This document shows positions 11,937 to 23,861 of a stretch of 64,000 nt of DNA, piece after piece. Source of the stretch: Heliopora coerulea (Eukaryota > Cnidaria > Anthozoa > Scleralcyonacea > Helioporidae); contig JASJOG010000108.1 in assembly GCA_030142905.1 (NCBI GenBank), positions 635,001 through 699,000 on the forward strand. Direction: 5' to 3'. The translations under genes were made by a program, and so were the position numbers. The notes beneath the pieces were generated by a model, which made no database searches, had not been told where the DNA came from, and saw nothing but the letters and a program-made list of their open reading frames with translations. Numbering within the stretch: position 1 is the stretch's first letter; every line of letters starts with the position of its first letter.

Positions 11937-12530
11937 ATGAATGAAACTGGTGTGTGCGGGTTATTTGATTTTGACTGTGCAACGAATGTCTCACCGGAGG
12001 ACGATCTGTGGCCGGACCATGTCGTTTTCGACTTTGCTAGCATTCCCTACTCCACATCACCGATCTACGGGATAAACCCCAAGAGAGACGCGGCCTGTCA
12101 GACGAATTACTCCGTAGGCCGGACAACTAGTAACGGAGCAGGAACGAAACGACAGATCAACAAAGCAAAGTCCAGCTGTGCTGAGAAGGATAGGCTACGT
12201 CGGGTGAATGCAAGCATTCGCGAACGCAAACGACTTCACGTCCTCAACGACGCATTGTACAGACTGAAAAGCATTGTCCCTGACGCAAGAACCAAGGAAC
12301 GCGCGACGAAACTTGACGTCCTACGAATGGCATCACGGTATATATTTCGTCTGGGCGAAGTCTTGAAAGAAAGCACACCATGCAATTCCCAAATACAGAG
12401 CGAACAGGAACGTGGTGTTATTTCTAATTCGACGCATCCAGATCCATCATATTCATGTTTCAAAAGCGATTATGAACTTGAAAAACCTGATGCTTTAGAA
12501 TTCCCGAGGACTTCAGGTACCTCTTCCTAA
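11937..12530 (+). CDS. bHLH transcription factor 2, single exon
   Basis: This is a complete 197-residue open frame with its own ATG and stop and no intron. Residues about 86-143 form the bHLH: the basic region NASIRERKRL carries Glu96 for E-box contact, helix 1 is LNDALYRLKSIVP, the loop is three residues longer than in bHLH 1, and helix 2 is TKLDVLRMASRYIFRL. The N-terminus is acidic and aromatic (LFDFDC, DDLWPDHVVFDF), a plausible activation segment. DAACQT at residues 51-56 matches DVACQT in the upstream gene. Tail residues after 150 are Ser/Pro-rich and of low complexity. The same strand, 1.6-kb spacing, shared motif and high bHLH similarity point to tandem duplication. The known family is not assigned; a lineage-specific group A factor is likely. 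Confidence 0.88.
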   Translation: MNETGVCGLFDFDCATNVSPEDDLWPDHVVFDFASIPYSTSPIYGINPKRDAACQTNYSVGRTTSNGAGTKRQINKAKSSCAEKDRLRRVNASIRERKRLHVLNDALYRLKSIVPDARTKERATKLDVLRMASRYIFRLGEVLKESTPCNSQIQSEQERGVISNSTHPDPSYSCFKSDYELEKPDALEFPRTSGTSS

Positions 12531-14853
12531 TGACTGAAGATGTAATACTTAAGACAATCCGTGAGAACGGTGAATGAAGTATGCTGGCATGAATATCGAT
12601 CATTTCAAGCTTTGTGACGTAAAAGAGAGATGACATAATATTGTTCCTTTAAGGACTTGAAAGTTAACCAACTTTCAAATACTACAGGAGTAATAATGAC
12701 GACAATTGCTGCTAAATTTCGAATGCTTATAGAACATTTAGGTACGGTTGCAGTACGCTTTTGAAGTATTCAATTCCAGTCGTCAAATAAGTTAACTCTA
12801 CTTTGAGAAGACTTCATCACAACTTCGCTTGTATAGAAGATTCACTCCAGTTATATTGGATTTTTTGGAAATAAGAAATAATTACAATTTTTTATTTTTT
12901 AAATAAGCTCTGGGATCCACTCGACTGTTTGTTTAACCATGGGGTCACTTGTTGGAAGCACGACTAGTTTATAAGTTTATCGATCGCTATGCTTCAGTTA
13001 AATTTATTTCCCAAACAAACAATTAGAAAGATAAATAAACCATCTCTACTAGAATAAAGTACTCTGCAAACAATCAAAGCGCCCATTAATCTTTTCATCA
13101 TTTAGCAGTGTTTCATGAGAAGTGTCAACCATTTTATATTCTTTCTTTAGTCTTTAGAAATTGACTTGTTGAGCAGAATAGCACTAGAAAGATCCATATA
13201 CCTGATACGTGTCTCGCACACGATTGACTCAAGTGAGCCTTCAGGATGTGTAGGTTCACCAGCGGGCCAATCAAATGTAGCCATTGCGTCCTTGAAACAA
13301 CATTACATAGGCTAGGACGAACAATATTACGCACCAGTCGTATCGAGTCAATAGTCCCTAAGGTGGATAACTGTCCACTTAGCGGACAAAATATAAATTC
13401 GACTATTAAAACCGTGGGCAGAACTTTGACTTGTTAGAACAAACAACCTCATTTCAACTGTTCACTTTACACGTAGAGTCCATTTGGTTCATCACATACA
13501 GACGAGAGTTCAGACATCTCAGACCTTGCATTTGAATTTATTCCACTTACGTCAACAGAGATTTTGCTATAGTAACGTTACAATCCCCTTACAAACTCAT
13601 TGTCAGTCGGAAACACTGGGGGCTTTTTGTAAATCGTTTTTTAATACTGTGTTTTTTGAAGATGTTTCCTGGGTAATACGGAATTAAACTTAACTTGGAA
13701 CACTCAAGGGTGGGTCGTAGCGAACTACTTTTTTTCCAGAAGCAAGTAATTTTTGACTATACTTTTAAACCAGTTGTTTTAGCTGAAGTGAACTCAATTT
13801 CCCAGAAGCGGAGTAGCCGGTGGCCACTGGAAAAATTACACAACAATAGCTTTTCGCCACGGCTGAAAGTTCTCACGAAAGGGTCAAGAAAAACGTCGGC
13901 CAGCAAGCGGTAACAAAAAATATATTAAATCAACCATTTTTCATGCTAACTTGATTACTCTGACAAACACTTATCCTCCTGTTGTTTCTTTGTTTCTTTT
14001 GCGTCATCATGGTCGGAATTCATGGCCCCACATGCGAACATGAATGTAAGATTATTTATCTGTAATACTGAAGTAACGGAATAGTTCGCCAAGGTTCTGT
14101 AACAGTAGCCATGGTCAGCAGTTATTCACATCTCCTGACATGTAGCCGTAATTGTAGTGGACAAATTACTCCTAAACAGCTATGTAATGTGAGCAGAATA
14201 ACAAAATATTTGTAGTCAACACGACCCTTGGTACACTTGAAGTCCTTTGCCTAATCGTTGAACACTTCGCATATCCTTAAGGGCAACACTTGAACCAGGC
14301 CAATACATGATGCTTCTGCAACGCGATGAGAGAAGCAGAGACGTGGGCACGAGGTTCGATCAAAGAGCAACTCAAGGTGTCCATCCCACTATGATTTATG
14401 TCTAATGGTTCCGCTTGTTTATGCGGACAAGCGTATTTTTGAGCGAACAGTACTCATGTGTTTAAAACTTGTTCCCTCTTGTCGTTAAGAATCGCCGACA
14501 GTTATCTTCCAAGTTATCACGATCCTTAGGGTTTCAAGGACAGCCACCTTTACTCTGGTCGTTAAAATCCTTGATTGTTGACGACTGGCAGGCACGGGTT
14601 TGGATTCATCCTTGAGTGGTAACGGAATATGTACGCAGTGCGTGTGCGCATGCCTTCTGGAAGTTGACTTGTAGCACGCTTTAAATTTGTCAATTTGAAC
14701 TTTAAAGATGGCTCAAATGAACACGTCAATTGCTTTTGTCAAACTAGAAATCAATAAGACGATTTCTTGCAATAACCTTTCTACGAGTCTTCAGTGACTT
14801 TGAAAAATCTATCAGTTGGTATGGCGCAGTGTATCTCCAGAGGGAATTGGAAG
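12531..14853. other. Intergenic region, nothing recognised
   Basis: Only short unsupported open frames are present. No transposon or RNA gene was recognised. Confidence 0.5.
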
Positions 14854-14991
14854 AATGGACCAGTCTGCTTTCCATACTTTTTAGCATTCAATAAGGACAT
14901 TTCTGTTTCCTCCTTTTCTCCCAATGGACCAGTCTGCTTTCCATACTTTTTAGCATTCAATAAGGACATTTCTGTTTCCTCCTTTTCTCCC
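14854..14991. repeat. Perfect 69-bp tandem duplication
   Basis: Two adjacent copies, 14854-14922 and 14923-14991, look identical over 69 bp. Because 69 is a multiple of three, open frames on both strands pass through both copies. No coding function is evident, and perfect identity implies a recent event. Confidence 0.9.
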
Positions 14992-17414
14992 AACGATTCC
15001 ATTTTTTATTTTCGACCCTCGGTGATGACTGTCACTTAATTTCGAAAAAGATCAGGGGTGCAATAAAAACAGAAAGCGAGTGAACGGAATTCTGTACGTA
15101 TAAGCTCGATGAATGAACTACCTTGCCGAAACTGCCATAGAACATGGCTAATTGTATCTCCAGCCGAAAACAACAACTTACACTACTAACCGCGCCATTT
15201 TCTTTGTCTTGTCTGAAAAGTTCCGGATTCGTGTGAACTCCCCTCGAACTGTAAAGAAAATTAAAAATTCAAACGTTTTCGTGTGAACGACATGATATTC
15301 TGCCGCAGTTTTCCGTAACGGCGTCATGCGAACACAGTCGAAGTACTTAAAAGAACTGTAAGATAAGAGCAAATTGGAGAACTTCACAAAAACATCAAAA
15401 ATACTTAAGTTGCACTTACTTACTTCCTCTGCCGACGTTTGGACGAAGTACCATTCTTTCGGCTAAAGGACCTCCCTGACCTATTTCGCTGACATGAATC
15501 ATGTTTTCGAATCCGTGAATGTTCGCCAAAACTTCGTAAATCGGCAATATCCAGTCATTTGATCACGTGATCGGTATCAAACAAATGTGCGCTCAAAGAC
15601 GGTGAAAGGTACATCCAGATTTGAGGAGTTCGAACGGCTTTAACTAGAACAACCTTCCTCAGAAGAACTCTCTCCGACAACGCTCATTTGTAATTTACTT
15701 CAAAACAACATTGGTAATCGAGCAAGAAGCACTCACTGACGTCATATTTGGTACTCCGCTGACAATCCGCGTCTGCATGGGAAAGACAACATAGCGTCGC
15801 AAATTTGGCAAAATTTTGAACTTCGACGCGCAATATCTCCTTAACTAAAAGAAATTAGCCAGAGAAATTTTGCCGATGGCCTAATGTTGGTAAGATCTTT
15901 CATATAAACCCAACTTGTATTTTGACTGGAGTACCCCTTTAATATGCTACAAAAACGAAGCAGAATCAAAAACACGAGACAACAGCCGAATATTTTAGAA
16001 CGGATAAAGCACATTCTGCTAGTTTTTTAAACAACTCAGAAAACAAGCTCCATTTCTGCGCTAATTGACAATCAATTGTTTCTGTGCTGCAAATATTCGA
16101 CAAGAAAAGCGTGCGGGATCTATGTATACACGGCATGGTAAAGATTTTCTTCATGTTTTCCTCGTGACTTATTAATAAGTGTTAGAAGTACATTCATACA
16201 CTATCGCCTATCCATTTCGTTCACTTTTTCCCTTCAATTTGTTAATAGGGTAAGTCTTTATATGTCTCACGATTTCGTCTTCAAAATCTGATGAAGAGAA
16301 AAATTAATAAGCTGCAGGAAAAAGATGACAACGGAACCCTGCCGGCATAAGAAATTTTTTATTTAAACTCACTTCGTTACATTAGTTTCACAACTTGGTC
16401 TTGTCATGCATCCCTGCACAGCTCGATGTCTTTTAAGAACGTAGTTTCTTAGAAGATGTCAAAACTGCTGTCAGTGTTCATTCCATGGTAGCTTTAAGCT
16501 TCTAGAAGACATCAGGTATTTTAAATCAATGAACAAGAAATTGGCCCGATCTGCGGAGAATTTCTGAGGTTGGTGCCAAGACTGATCTGAAAAATTTTTA
16601 TTGCTAAGCTACCGATAAAACAGAATAAAACTTGTCAAGAACTAAACCAAAGCATGCGAATATACCACATAAACTGGTAATCATTTGGAAAAGCAGACTT
16701 ATTTACGGACATATTCCAAAATTCAAATACATGTAACCCAAAATATTATCTTCGTTGCAACATGAAAAAACACGAATTATTTGAAAAATAGTAGAAAATA
16801 AGAATCTTCTTACGCAAGCTGTAACTGGCCCAAGCCCGTGTTAACATATTATGTAAACAAAACGTTCGCACCTGTTTTTAATTCTGGTCATTTTATAAAG
16901 AAATAGAACGTCTTTTCATGTTTATAAACTGTGATGAAAACAACTGGAATGAGTGGTCTTCGGTTAAGTTGAGTCTACCTTGACTTACGTTCTCATTATG
17001 AAATATTTCTTAACTCCCTTCTAACCTTTACATTTATTCAACGCATGCTGTCTATGAACAAATTCCCAACGCAGCCAGGTGAAGCATCAGACATAGTTTC
17101 ACGTTATTCCAGCTTGAAAACTTTTGAACGTAGTTTACAAAGCTGCCGTTCGCAACCCAACTTTCGATTCTCAGGTTTAGCGTCTTCATCAGGAAGGCGA
17201 TCATTCCGAGAATGAGGCCCTCATTCATCACTTTGTAAACTGTGCTCAGCACATTTCTCAAACTCATTAACAATTCACGAAGAAAAAACCAAAGAAATAC
17301 ATAATTAATCAGTATTTAGAAATAGGATGGAGATTACAGCTGAATTTTTCCAACTTTCGGCTGGATTTTCGCCTAAAATACTGGTTCGTTTGAGAAGTAA
17401 TTTCAAACACTCGT
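14992..17414. other. Intergenic region downstream of TMX1
   Basis: No gene is supported. The stretch 15180-15900 has the mixed CpG-rich, TTCG-rich style of dispersed repeats but I could not define ends. Confidence 0.4.
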
Positions 17415-17417
17415 TTA

Positions 17418-17523
17418 GTGTTCTTCCTCCGATTTCTAGATACCTCGGAACTCGTTAAAAATACTCGGCTTCGCCTCGTTTTTCAACTCGTTTCTCGGTA
17501 TCTAGAAATCGGAGAAAGAACAC
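17418..17523. repeat. Hairpin repeat with CTCGGCTTCGCCTCG centre
   Basis: Arms 17418-17444 and 17497-17523 are reverse complements over 27 bp with one mismatch. The centre holds a second small palindrome, ACTCGGCTTCGCCTCG. It lies immediately downstream of the TMX1 stop and could sit in its 3' UTR. The same central motif recurs near 60800 and, more weakly, near 61380. Confidence 0.75.
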
Positions 17524-17588
17524 CAACTCGTACTTGAAATATTACTTCAAGTCAGTGTAGCACCAAACCACGTCAGATGTTGCCCGTT

Positions 17589-20500
17589 TTATTGTAAACC
17601 AACCTTTCCTCTCTTTCTAACATTAGCAGTCTCGGTTGAATCTTGGTCAGCTCCACCATCCACCAGCTCTTCCTTTGTAGCTTCCTCCGCTGGTTCATCT
17701 TTAGCACCTTCCTCAGTTCCCTCAATTGCATCATTTCCTTCAACAACAGGGGCTTTATACACTGGGGCTGGCCAAAGAACTCCAATCAAACAATCAGAGA
17801 GAAAAACTAAAATCTGTCAACAAATGCAATAGATATAAAGATTATTCGTCGATATTCTAAGCACTGGGTGAATCTCAAGAAGTATCCAGAGAGTGAGGAA
17901 ACAGTGATGTTATATAGGGCTTTACGTGACAAGAACAGAGAACTTTGATGAGTAACCAGATGATTCTCTGACCTCCGATAATTTATGAACATTCTGTACA
18001 TGGTGATCAGAAAACTGTCAAGTTGAACTTGGTAGCCAGTTCCCCTTGTCATGTCAACTGAATACGACTACCAGAATACTTTACGTTTTTTTTCATTTTC
18101 ATGCAAACTATCCATTCCCACAGCAAATGGAAAGACAATTGCTCCGATTAACATTACAAACAAGATTTTGAAATGCTTTACAGTAGTTGTGTTCAGCAGA
18201 TGCATAAGTAGGAACCTGTCATTACAGGACATTCAAACGGTGTCCATAACTGTCTAGATACTACCATTGAACAATATTCAATATATTGTATACAAACCAT
18301 TCCTAATATTAATCCAACGAGTACAGTTCCCACTCCAAACATTATGTATGAACCCCAAGCTGGAAGGCCATATGTTTCGGTGAGAACAGTATGGATGTCC
18401 TGGAGATTGAACAAAATTAGAGTTTGCATTGATTGAGAAATAGGAGAAGTGTTGCACATGCAGCTAAATACAGGTAAACTCTAATGGGGCTACTGAATGT
18501 GAAATGCTCAACCCTCAATATATGATTGTAACTTCAAAATATCAACATACATGTACTGTATTGGAACGGCAAGAAGAGACAATGGTAAAGTCATCGGGGG
18601 AGATGCTATGTCCGGTTCGACGAGTATGAGTAAGAACGCTCGACAGTGAATGAATAGCCTGTTTCTTTCCCGTCAAAGGCGAAACTCCCATGTGCTCCGA
18701 GATACGTGTATGTAAATGGCGGCGTGTTTGCCCCAAATACGATGCACTGACATCGTGTAATTATAAACAACACGCGATCTCATTAACATGGGAATCCGGT
18801 TTTTGAAGGGAAAGAAACTAGACAAGCGCCGGCCAGATTGGGAAATAAAGCGTAGAGACAAATCTGGGAAGGCAGAAGAACACAATTTTATGATTTGTGT
18901 TCGGATCTGTAGAGAGTGAGACCCTGTGAAGGGAAGAGAGAAATTGATAACAGTTTTATGAAAGACATTTGTATCGTGAGGGGGTGGACAAAACAGCCTG
19001 TCAATTTTTTGAACTTCTTCTTCAGGAAAGCCTACATGTATGTACTGTATGGTCATTTAATGTTGAGGTTACTTAATATAAGCATCATTCTTGACCCCAG
19101 GTCCTGTCACTTTTCTTAGTGCAGCTACACCAAACATTTTGAGGCTCTGGAGAAAAACACATGCCAAACTTTTCACATGGCTGTACTATAAAGTGATGGG
19201 ATCTGGAGACAAGAATATATGAGTATTAAAATGACATGTATTAATTTTCTAAAACACCCATCTTAGGCAAGGCACAGCTTCATTGCTTTTGATATTACTT
19301 TGAGCAGGTTCTATCCATACTTCAAATTACAATAATGCAAATACTTCCAACATTAACAAATAACCTGTGGGGCATATTTCCAGGCATAATCAACATGAAA
19401 AAAAAAACAAACAAACTTAAATCAAAACGTTATTCACCACTGAAACATGTCTTCATAAAGATAAAGACAATAAATATATCTATATGATACCTTTAACACG
19501 ACAGCAGCTTTAAAGATAGCACCCATGCCTCCCATCCTGAAAAAATTATTTAGAACATTGACCGTTAAGAACCAAGATTATAAGTTGAGAAATACATAGG
19601 AACTGTACGTATAACAACCACAAGCTTACAAAAAGGTCAGAAACATATGCCATCCATTACATAATAGTAATTATATTCTAATGTTATACAGTACAGGATA
19701 TTCAGTAGAGAGATGTACTGTGCTACAAATAGCACACACAATTAGTTCATCAATTCAAAGAAATTCCCCTAGTTACTTACAAAAATGAGCCAGGAGATTT
19801 CCAAGATGGTATAGGATCTACACTTTCCCACTTTTTTTCTTCAATAAAAGCTACCAATTCATCAACTTTTCTTTTTTCTTGGTACGAACGGAATTCCCCA
19901 TTAATTGCACTGTGTTTCAAAGACATTGACCAAGAAAGAATCATAAATTAATTGCCAAGAAGACAACAACATTTCCAGAAAATGCAAGGGATTAAGTTTT
20001 CTTAGCTTTTTTGCATTTACAAGAAATTAGACAATGGATACACCACATCAAAGAACCAAAAAATTTACTCACTGGTAAATTGTTGGCAATGAAACAATAC
20101 CAAACCTTCCACTAAGAGCTAAATTAAGCCAGAAAATTTGGAGTTAATCAAACAATTATCAAGCAACATCAGTAACTCTGTCAAACTACTGGTGACATAT
20201 TTGTTAACACCTCACATGTTCTGACTAGTAGACTCTAACCATGTATAGGCTGTCACTGGAAATTCTGTCACATCTGCAAGCCTCAGTTAAATGATCAAGC
20301 CTCACTGGCATCAAAAGCTATCAAGAAGGATCCTTTGTCATGTTCCCAGTTTGTTTTCAATGTTATATAAATACAGCATAACATACCAAACCAATCATGA
20401 TAAAAAAAACAAACAAACACATTTTGATTTAGATGTGCATCCTGTTTACTATCACCAAATCAGCCTTCATAATTTGCCTCAGCACTCAGTAATTTCCAAG

Positions 20501-22106
20501 GCTAATGCCGAGGTAAGTTATGATTTTTCTGGTTTATCTTGGCAAAAAAAAATCCTGAGGCAAGAATATGCACTTGTTTCAGTGTCTACTTAAATATTCT
20601 TTTTGCAAATGTTTGAAAATTACTGTTTGGCCATCATCAGAATAAGCACAAATTTGTTCAATCATGCGTGCCTGAGTGCCAGTTGTGACAAAAGTATTCT
20701 GCTGAAGTGTTTGCCAAACTGTGCCAGAGTGATTGTCAAAGTAACATACAGTAAATTTATTGTTCCTCGGCAGAAAAAATTGCCAAGGCAAAAAAAGTTG
20801 AATTATGAAGGCTGCAAATACTCTCTGTGATGTAATGCACTATTCATGCATCATATGATATTTTGCAGCACAGCTTTTCAGTCACCCATCCACTGTAGTT
20901 ATAAACAAAACCCTTTCAATCAAATTGGGGTTTTTGACAATTATGGCTAAATATGGTGGGACATGTAAAATTTTAGATTACAACAGACAGTGTGGTGAAA
21001 CAAATCTTTTCTTAGACCTCAAAACCTCTCTGTTTTGTTCCTAAACTGGTTATCTAGGCAACTAAAACTAAAGGCTGTGGGTTTGAAGTATACAAAACAG
21101 CATGTTGTTTGCAGGCTCCCAAAATAAATTGCTATTTTATTTTATAAATTTTAGACCATACTCCTGAATTGTTAGGCTAAGGAATCAGGGGTACAGCTCT
21201 GCTTCCTGGGATTGAAACTTTGAGGCTAATTCATAAAGGATACAAGATCACCATGAACCTTCTATGCATAGCCAAAGCCAAAGTGCATACAATGAAGTAA
21301 GTGTCTAAGATCTCCATCCTTGAGTCTGGTATCTTCTTGGCAGCATGAAATAGCTGTCTTGAGATATGACATGGTTAAATTTTTTTCTTAACTGGACATC
21401 CACATGCAAAACTATACACTGGAGTTAAAACATGAAAATAAAGTAAGCCAATGGGGTCATCTTTAACCTATTGTACAGTTAGGCTTCAACTTCAGACATT
21501 GAGAGCTCTCAACCTAGGTACTGGTGTAAATTCAGGGTGACCTGTGTACTGAATGCACACTGGAGCTGAGGAGATTAAAATTCCGGTTATTCCAAGAAAT
21601 CAGACAGAGGAAACAGGACAGCAGGTTGGTTTTCCTGGACATGTAAGTATCACAGATGTTCAGCACCATGTTTACGCGATATTACGATGACAAACCTGTG
21701 TTCTTTGTCACGTCCACCTCGGCAACTCGAACGTTTAGCGTCTCTGCTTGAATTGCAAATTTATCCCAGATCGGTCTCAGATTTCTACAAGCGGGACACC
21801 ATGGCGCGTAACTGAAAATCAGAAATAATCCGCGATCGTACATAACCTACTCATTCCAGTCATCTTGCGCTCTGCAAACACTTGTCAGCCTTATTCTTTT
21901 ATATTTTAAATCATAACCAGTAAACACCAGCTTCTGGAAAATACTCACAACTTTATCATCCACTGTCCTTTCAAAATCATATCCCAGTTATCTTCCATGA
22001 TCTTCTCACTTTCTCCAAAAACGAAGTCACCCTGCCAGATACAAGTCAAAACTAAGGAACTATAAACCGTCCATAGAACAATAACATTCTTCAATGTGGA
22101 CGCCAT
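17589..22106 (-). CDS. TMX1: Thioredoxin-related transmembrane protein 1, seven exons
   Basis: This is an ER membrane protein disulfide isomerase of the TMX1 type. Minus-strand coding exons are 22106-21949, 21811-21696, 20118-20073, 19909-19781, 19536-19491, 18399-18298 and 17813-17589; all joins keep frame with GT-AG sites and give 273 residues (human TMX1 has 280). A hydrophobic signal sequence occupies about residues 1-25. FYAPWCPACRNLRPIW (residues 53-68) contains the redox CPAC pair Cys58/Cys61, and SLPTIY carries the cis-proline Pro103. GLPAWGSYIMFGVGTVLVGL begins the membrane segment (about 176-206), so the thioredoxin domain is lumenal. The tail is acidic and Glu-rich and ends with an RKR cluster, a possible Arg-based ER retention signal. 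An AATAAA hexamer overlaps the stop codon. Introns hold a Penelope fragment (intron 5) and a hairpin MITE (intron 2). Identity is very likely. Confidence 0.93.
18543..18930 (-). mobile_element. Penelope-like GIY-YIG fragment in TMX1 intron 5
   Basis: Minus-strand frames give the Penelope-type linker FPFKNRIPMLMRSRVVYNYT and then, after a frame change, HLHTRISEHMGVSPLTGKK, both hallmarks of GIY-YIG C-terminal regions of Penelope-like polyproteins. The frame changes at least once and no RT part is present, so this is a dead fragment. It lies in the same orientation as TMX1, between exons 6 and 5. Confidence 0.7.
20461..20814. mobile_element. Small inverted-repeat element in TMX1 intron 2
   Basis: CAGCCTTCATAATTTG at the left and the complementary ATTATGAAGGCTG at the right end bound about 350 bp with no coding capacity. 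The interior repeats TTGGCAA/TTGCC-type words. This is the layout of a MITE, but no target duplication was identified. Confidence 0.45.
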
Positions 22107-22196
22107 CTTGAAAAAGGCTCAAGTAAATCTAAAACAGCGGTTATCCGAAAAATTACCTCTCCCCCCGGGGCACGCGGAAGGGACTGGTACAGCCTC

Positions 22197-22242
22197 CACG
22201 TGACCACAAAAACCTACGACCACGTGACCACGAGCACACGTG
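22197..22242. promoter_or_regulatory. Three CACGTG E-boxes upstream of TMX1
   Basis: Perfect palindromic CACGTG sites sit at 22197-22202, 22221-22226 and 22237-22242, about 90-140 bp upstream of the TMX1 ATG; the first two are followed by ACC, giving CACGTGACC. Such sites bind bHLH-ZIP factors of the USF, MITF/TFE and Myc groups. The nested CCACG words also resemble half of an ER-stress element, but no CCAAT at the right spacing was found. Confidence 0.55.
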
Positions 22243-22918
22243 AGCTTCAAGAACCTTCGTGTCAGACTTTTAAAGAAGGCTTGTTCGAAAATTCAAGCGA
22301 AATGGCGGTTACGAAACAGTTATTGCGGACTGTAACTGTTTGCCAGAGATGCGAAACGACCGTATAGGCATTCGTTATACTTGCGGACATATTCAGTTCA
22401 TCAAATAGGTACGATTTGAACTTCTGTTTGTCTGACTTTACATCCTTAAATCAGTCACTACTCACATGGCAATGGAACTATTGCTGCTGGCTTGAATAAA
22501 CAAAGCATATAACTAGTGGTAGCGGTACGAGCCTCAGCAGATATCGTACCAATTTAGACTTAAGATCTTATCCAGTTCCTTGAAAAATGAACAGTTCAAT
22601 GAAGTTAAAGCAAAACCCCTTAATTACGCCTATAATTTAATTACTTAGCTGCATGGTTTCTCATGCAGTTTTTCAACATTGGAATTTTCTTTCCACGTCC
22701 CAAAAGTGACATTCACACAGGAGATTTAATCAGCATCCGTGTTGCTTTTGTTTATTATTGAAGTGAACTGTTAATAACTCACTCATTTTTCAGTTAATTT
22801 ATTATTGGAGAAGTGCATAAAATGTCGAAATTGAGTAATGTGATTTGGAAATTGGATGACCCAATTCAGAACTTTTCTGTCAGCACCCTCCCAGTCAACA
22901 GTGGCTAGCTATGACACT

Positions 22919-23314
22919 GGTTGAGAGTGTTTACTTCTGTTTAGAAACGAGGAAGGCATACCAGGTATCACTGCATTAACACATATGGCTACAAAAAAAA
23001 CAAGACATGAAAAGTGATGAAATAAAGCATTGAAGACAAAAGCCTTGTGGAAAATGTGACCTAGAACAGGGTCTTGGAACATATAAATGGCAATCAAATA
23101 AAGAATATGAAATGAAAGACTTGTAGAAAATGCAACTTGAGCATATTATTCTTGAAACCTGTACAAGGCAATGAAATAAAGGTGAGTTGATAAGCCACTG
23201 AAAATTACATTGTTAAATTTTACTTATTATTGTACATGTTTAGTGCCATGTAATGAAATTAATGCTAACTTCTTTATGTGTTTCTTAATATTATTTTATT
23301 ACTTCTGGCATCAT
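22919..23314 (+). repeat. Dispersed copy of the ~510-bp exon-like repeat
   Basis: This is similar to the array at 29.6-32.6 kb. It keeps the acceptor-like TTCTGTTTAG ending at 22944 and the donor-like AAGGTGAG at 23179-23186, enclosing a 237-bp exon-like block. No shared open frame is seen. The copy is interrupted at 23315 by a small transposon. Confidence 0.6.
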
Positions 23315-23750
23315 CTAGGCTGGGGCAGTTTTTCAGTATACTGAAAAAAGTCATTTTTTTTTTCAAAACTGGTTTTTTGGTTTCGCCAAAAACTGAAAAA
23401 CTGGAAAAAATACGAGAAACCAGAGAAAATACGAAAAATGAGGGGAAAAGGCACAAACACTGCTAATCTCAAATCTGCAAATACCTCTTGACTCATCCTA
23501 CACGCCATCATCCTTAAGGCAGGAACCAATCAAATGCATCGTTGGTGCGTGTATTCATGTTCCAGTTTTGACTCGGGTTGCATTTCAAGACACATTCTTA
23601 TTTTAAACCTCTCTAGTTTCGGTTTCCGAGAGGTCGCATAAAACTGAAATGCAGCAACAACATTTTAAAAAACTGGTTTTCCAGTTTTTTTTTCGTTTTT
23701 TTCGTAACAGTTTTCGGTTTCAATTTTTTCCAAGAACCACCCCAGCCTAG
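23315..23750. mobile_element. Nonautonomous element with CTAGGCTGGGG termini and CATCAT duplication
   Basis: The left end CTAGGCTGGGG (23315-23325) and right end CCCCAGCCTAG (23740-23750) are perfect 11-bp inverted repeats, with weaker complementarity further in. CATCAT flanks both sides (23309-23314 and 23751-23756), a 6-bp target duplication. The 436-bp interior is rich in AACTGAAAAAC-type words and encodes nothing recognisable. It sits inside a member of the ~510-bp repeat family. The superfamily is not assigned. Confidence 0.65.
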
Positions 23751-23861
23751 CATCATCCATGCAGCCAGTAAAACTGTCTGGCATATTATCCACAGTAAAA
23801 ACACTAAAGTGCACCTTTGCCCCTTAAGGAGGTAGTGTTGAACCCATTTTTTGTTCAGATG

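Noticed and set aside
14781..15039. Protein with an internal 23-residue repeat
   Set aside because: The repeat is explained by the 69-bp DNA duplication and is open on both strands; no gene support.
22302..22367. Short plus-strand frame with ATGGCGG start divergent from TMX1
   Set aside because: It stops after 21 codons with no usable donor inside; at most an untested first exon of a divergent transcript.
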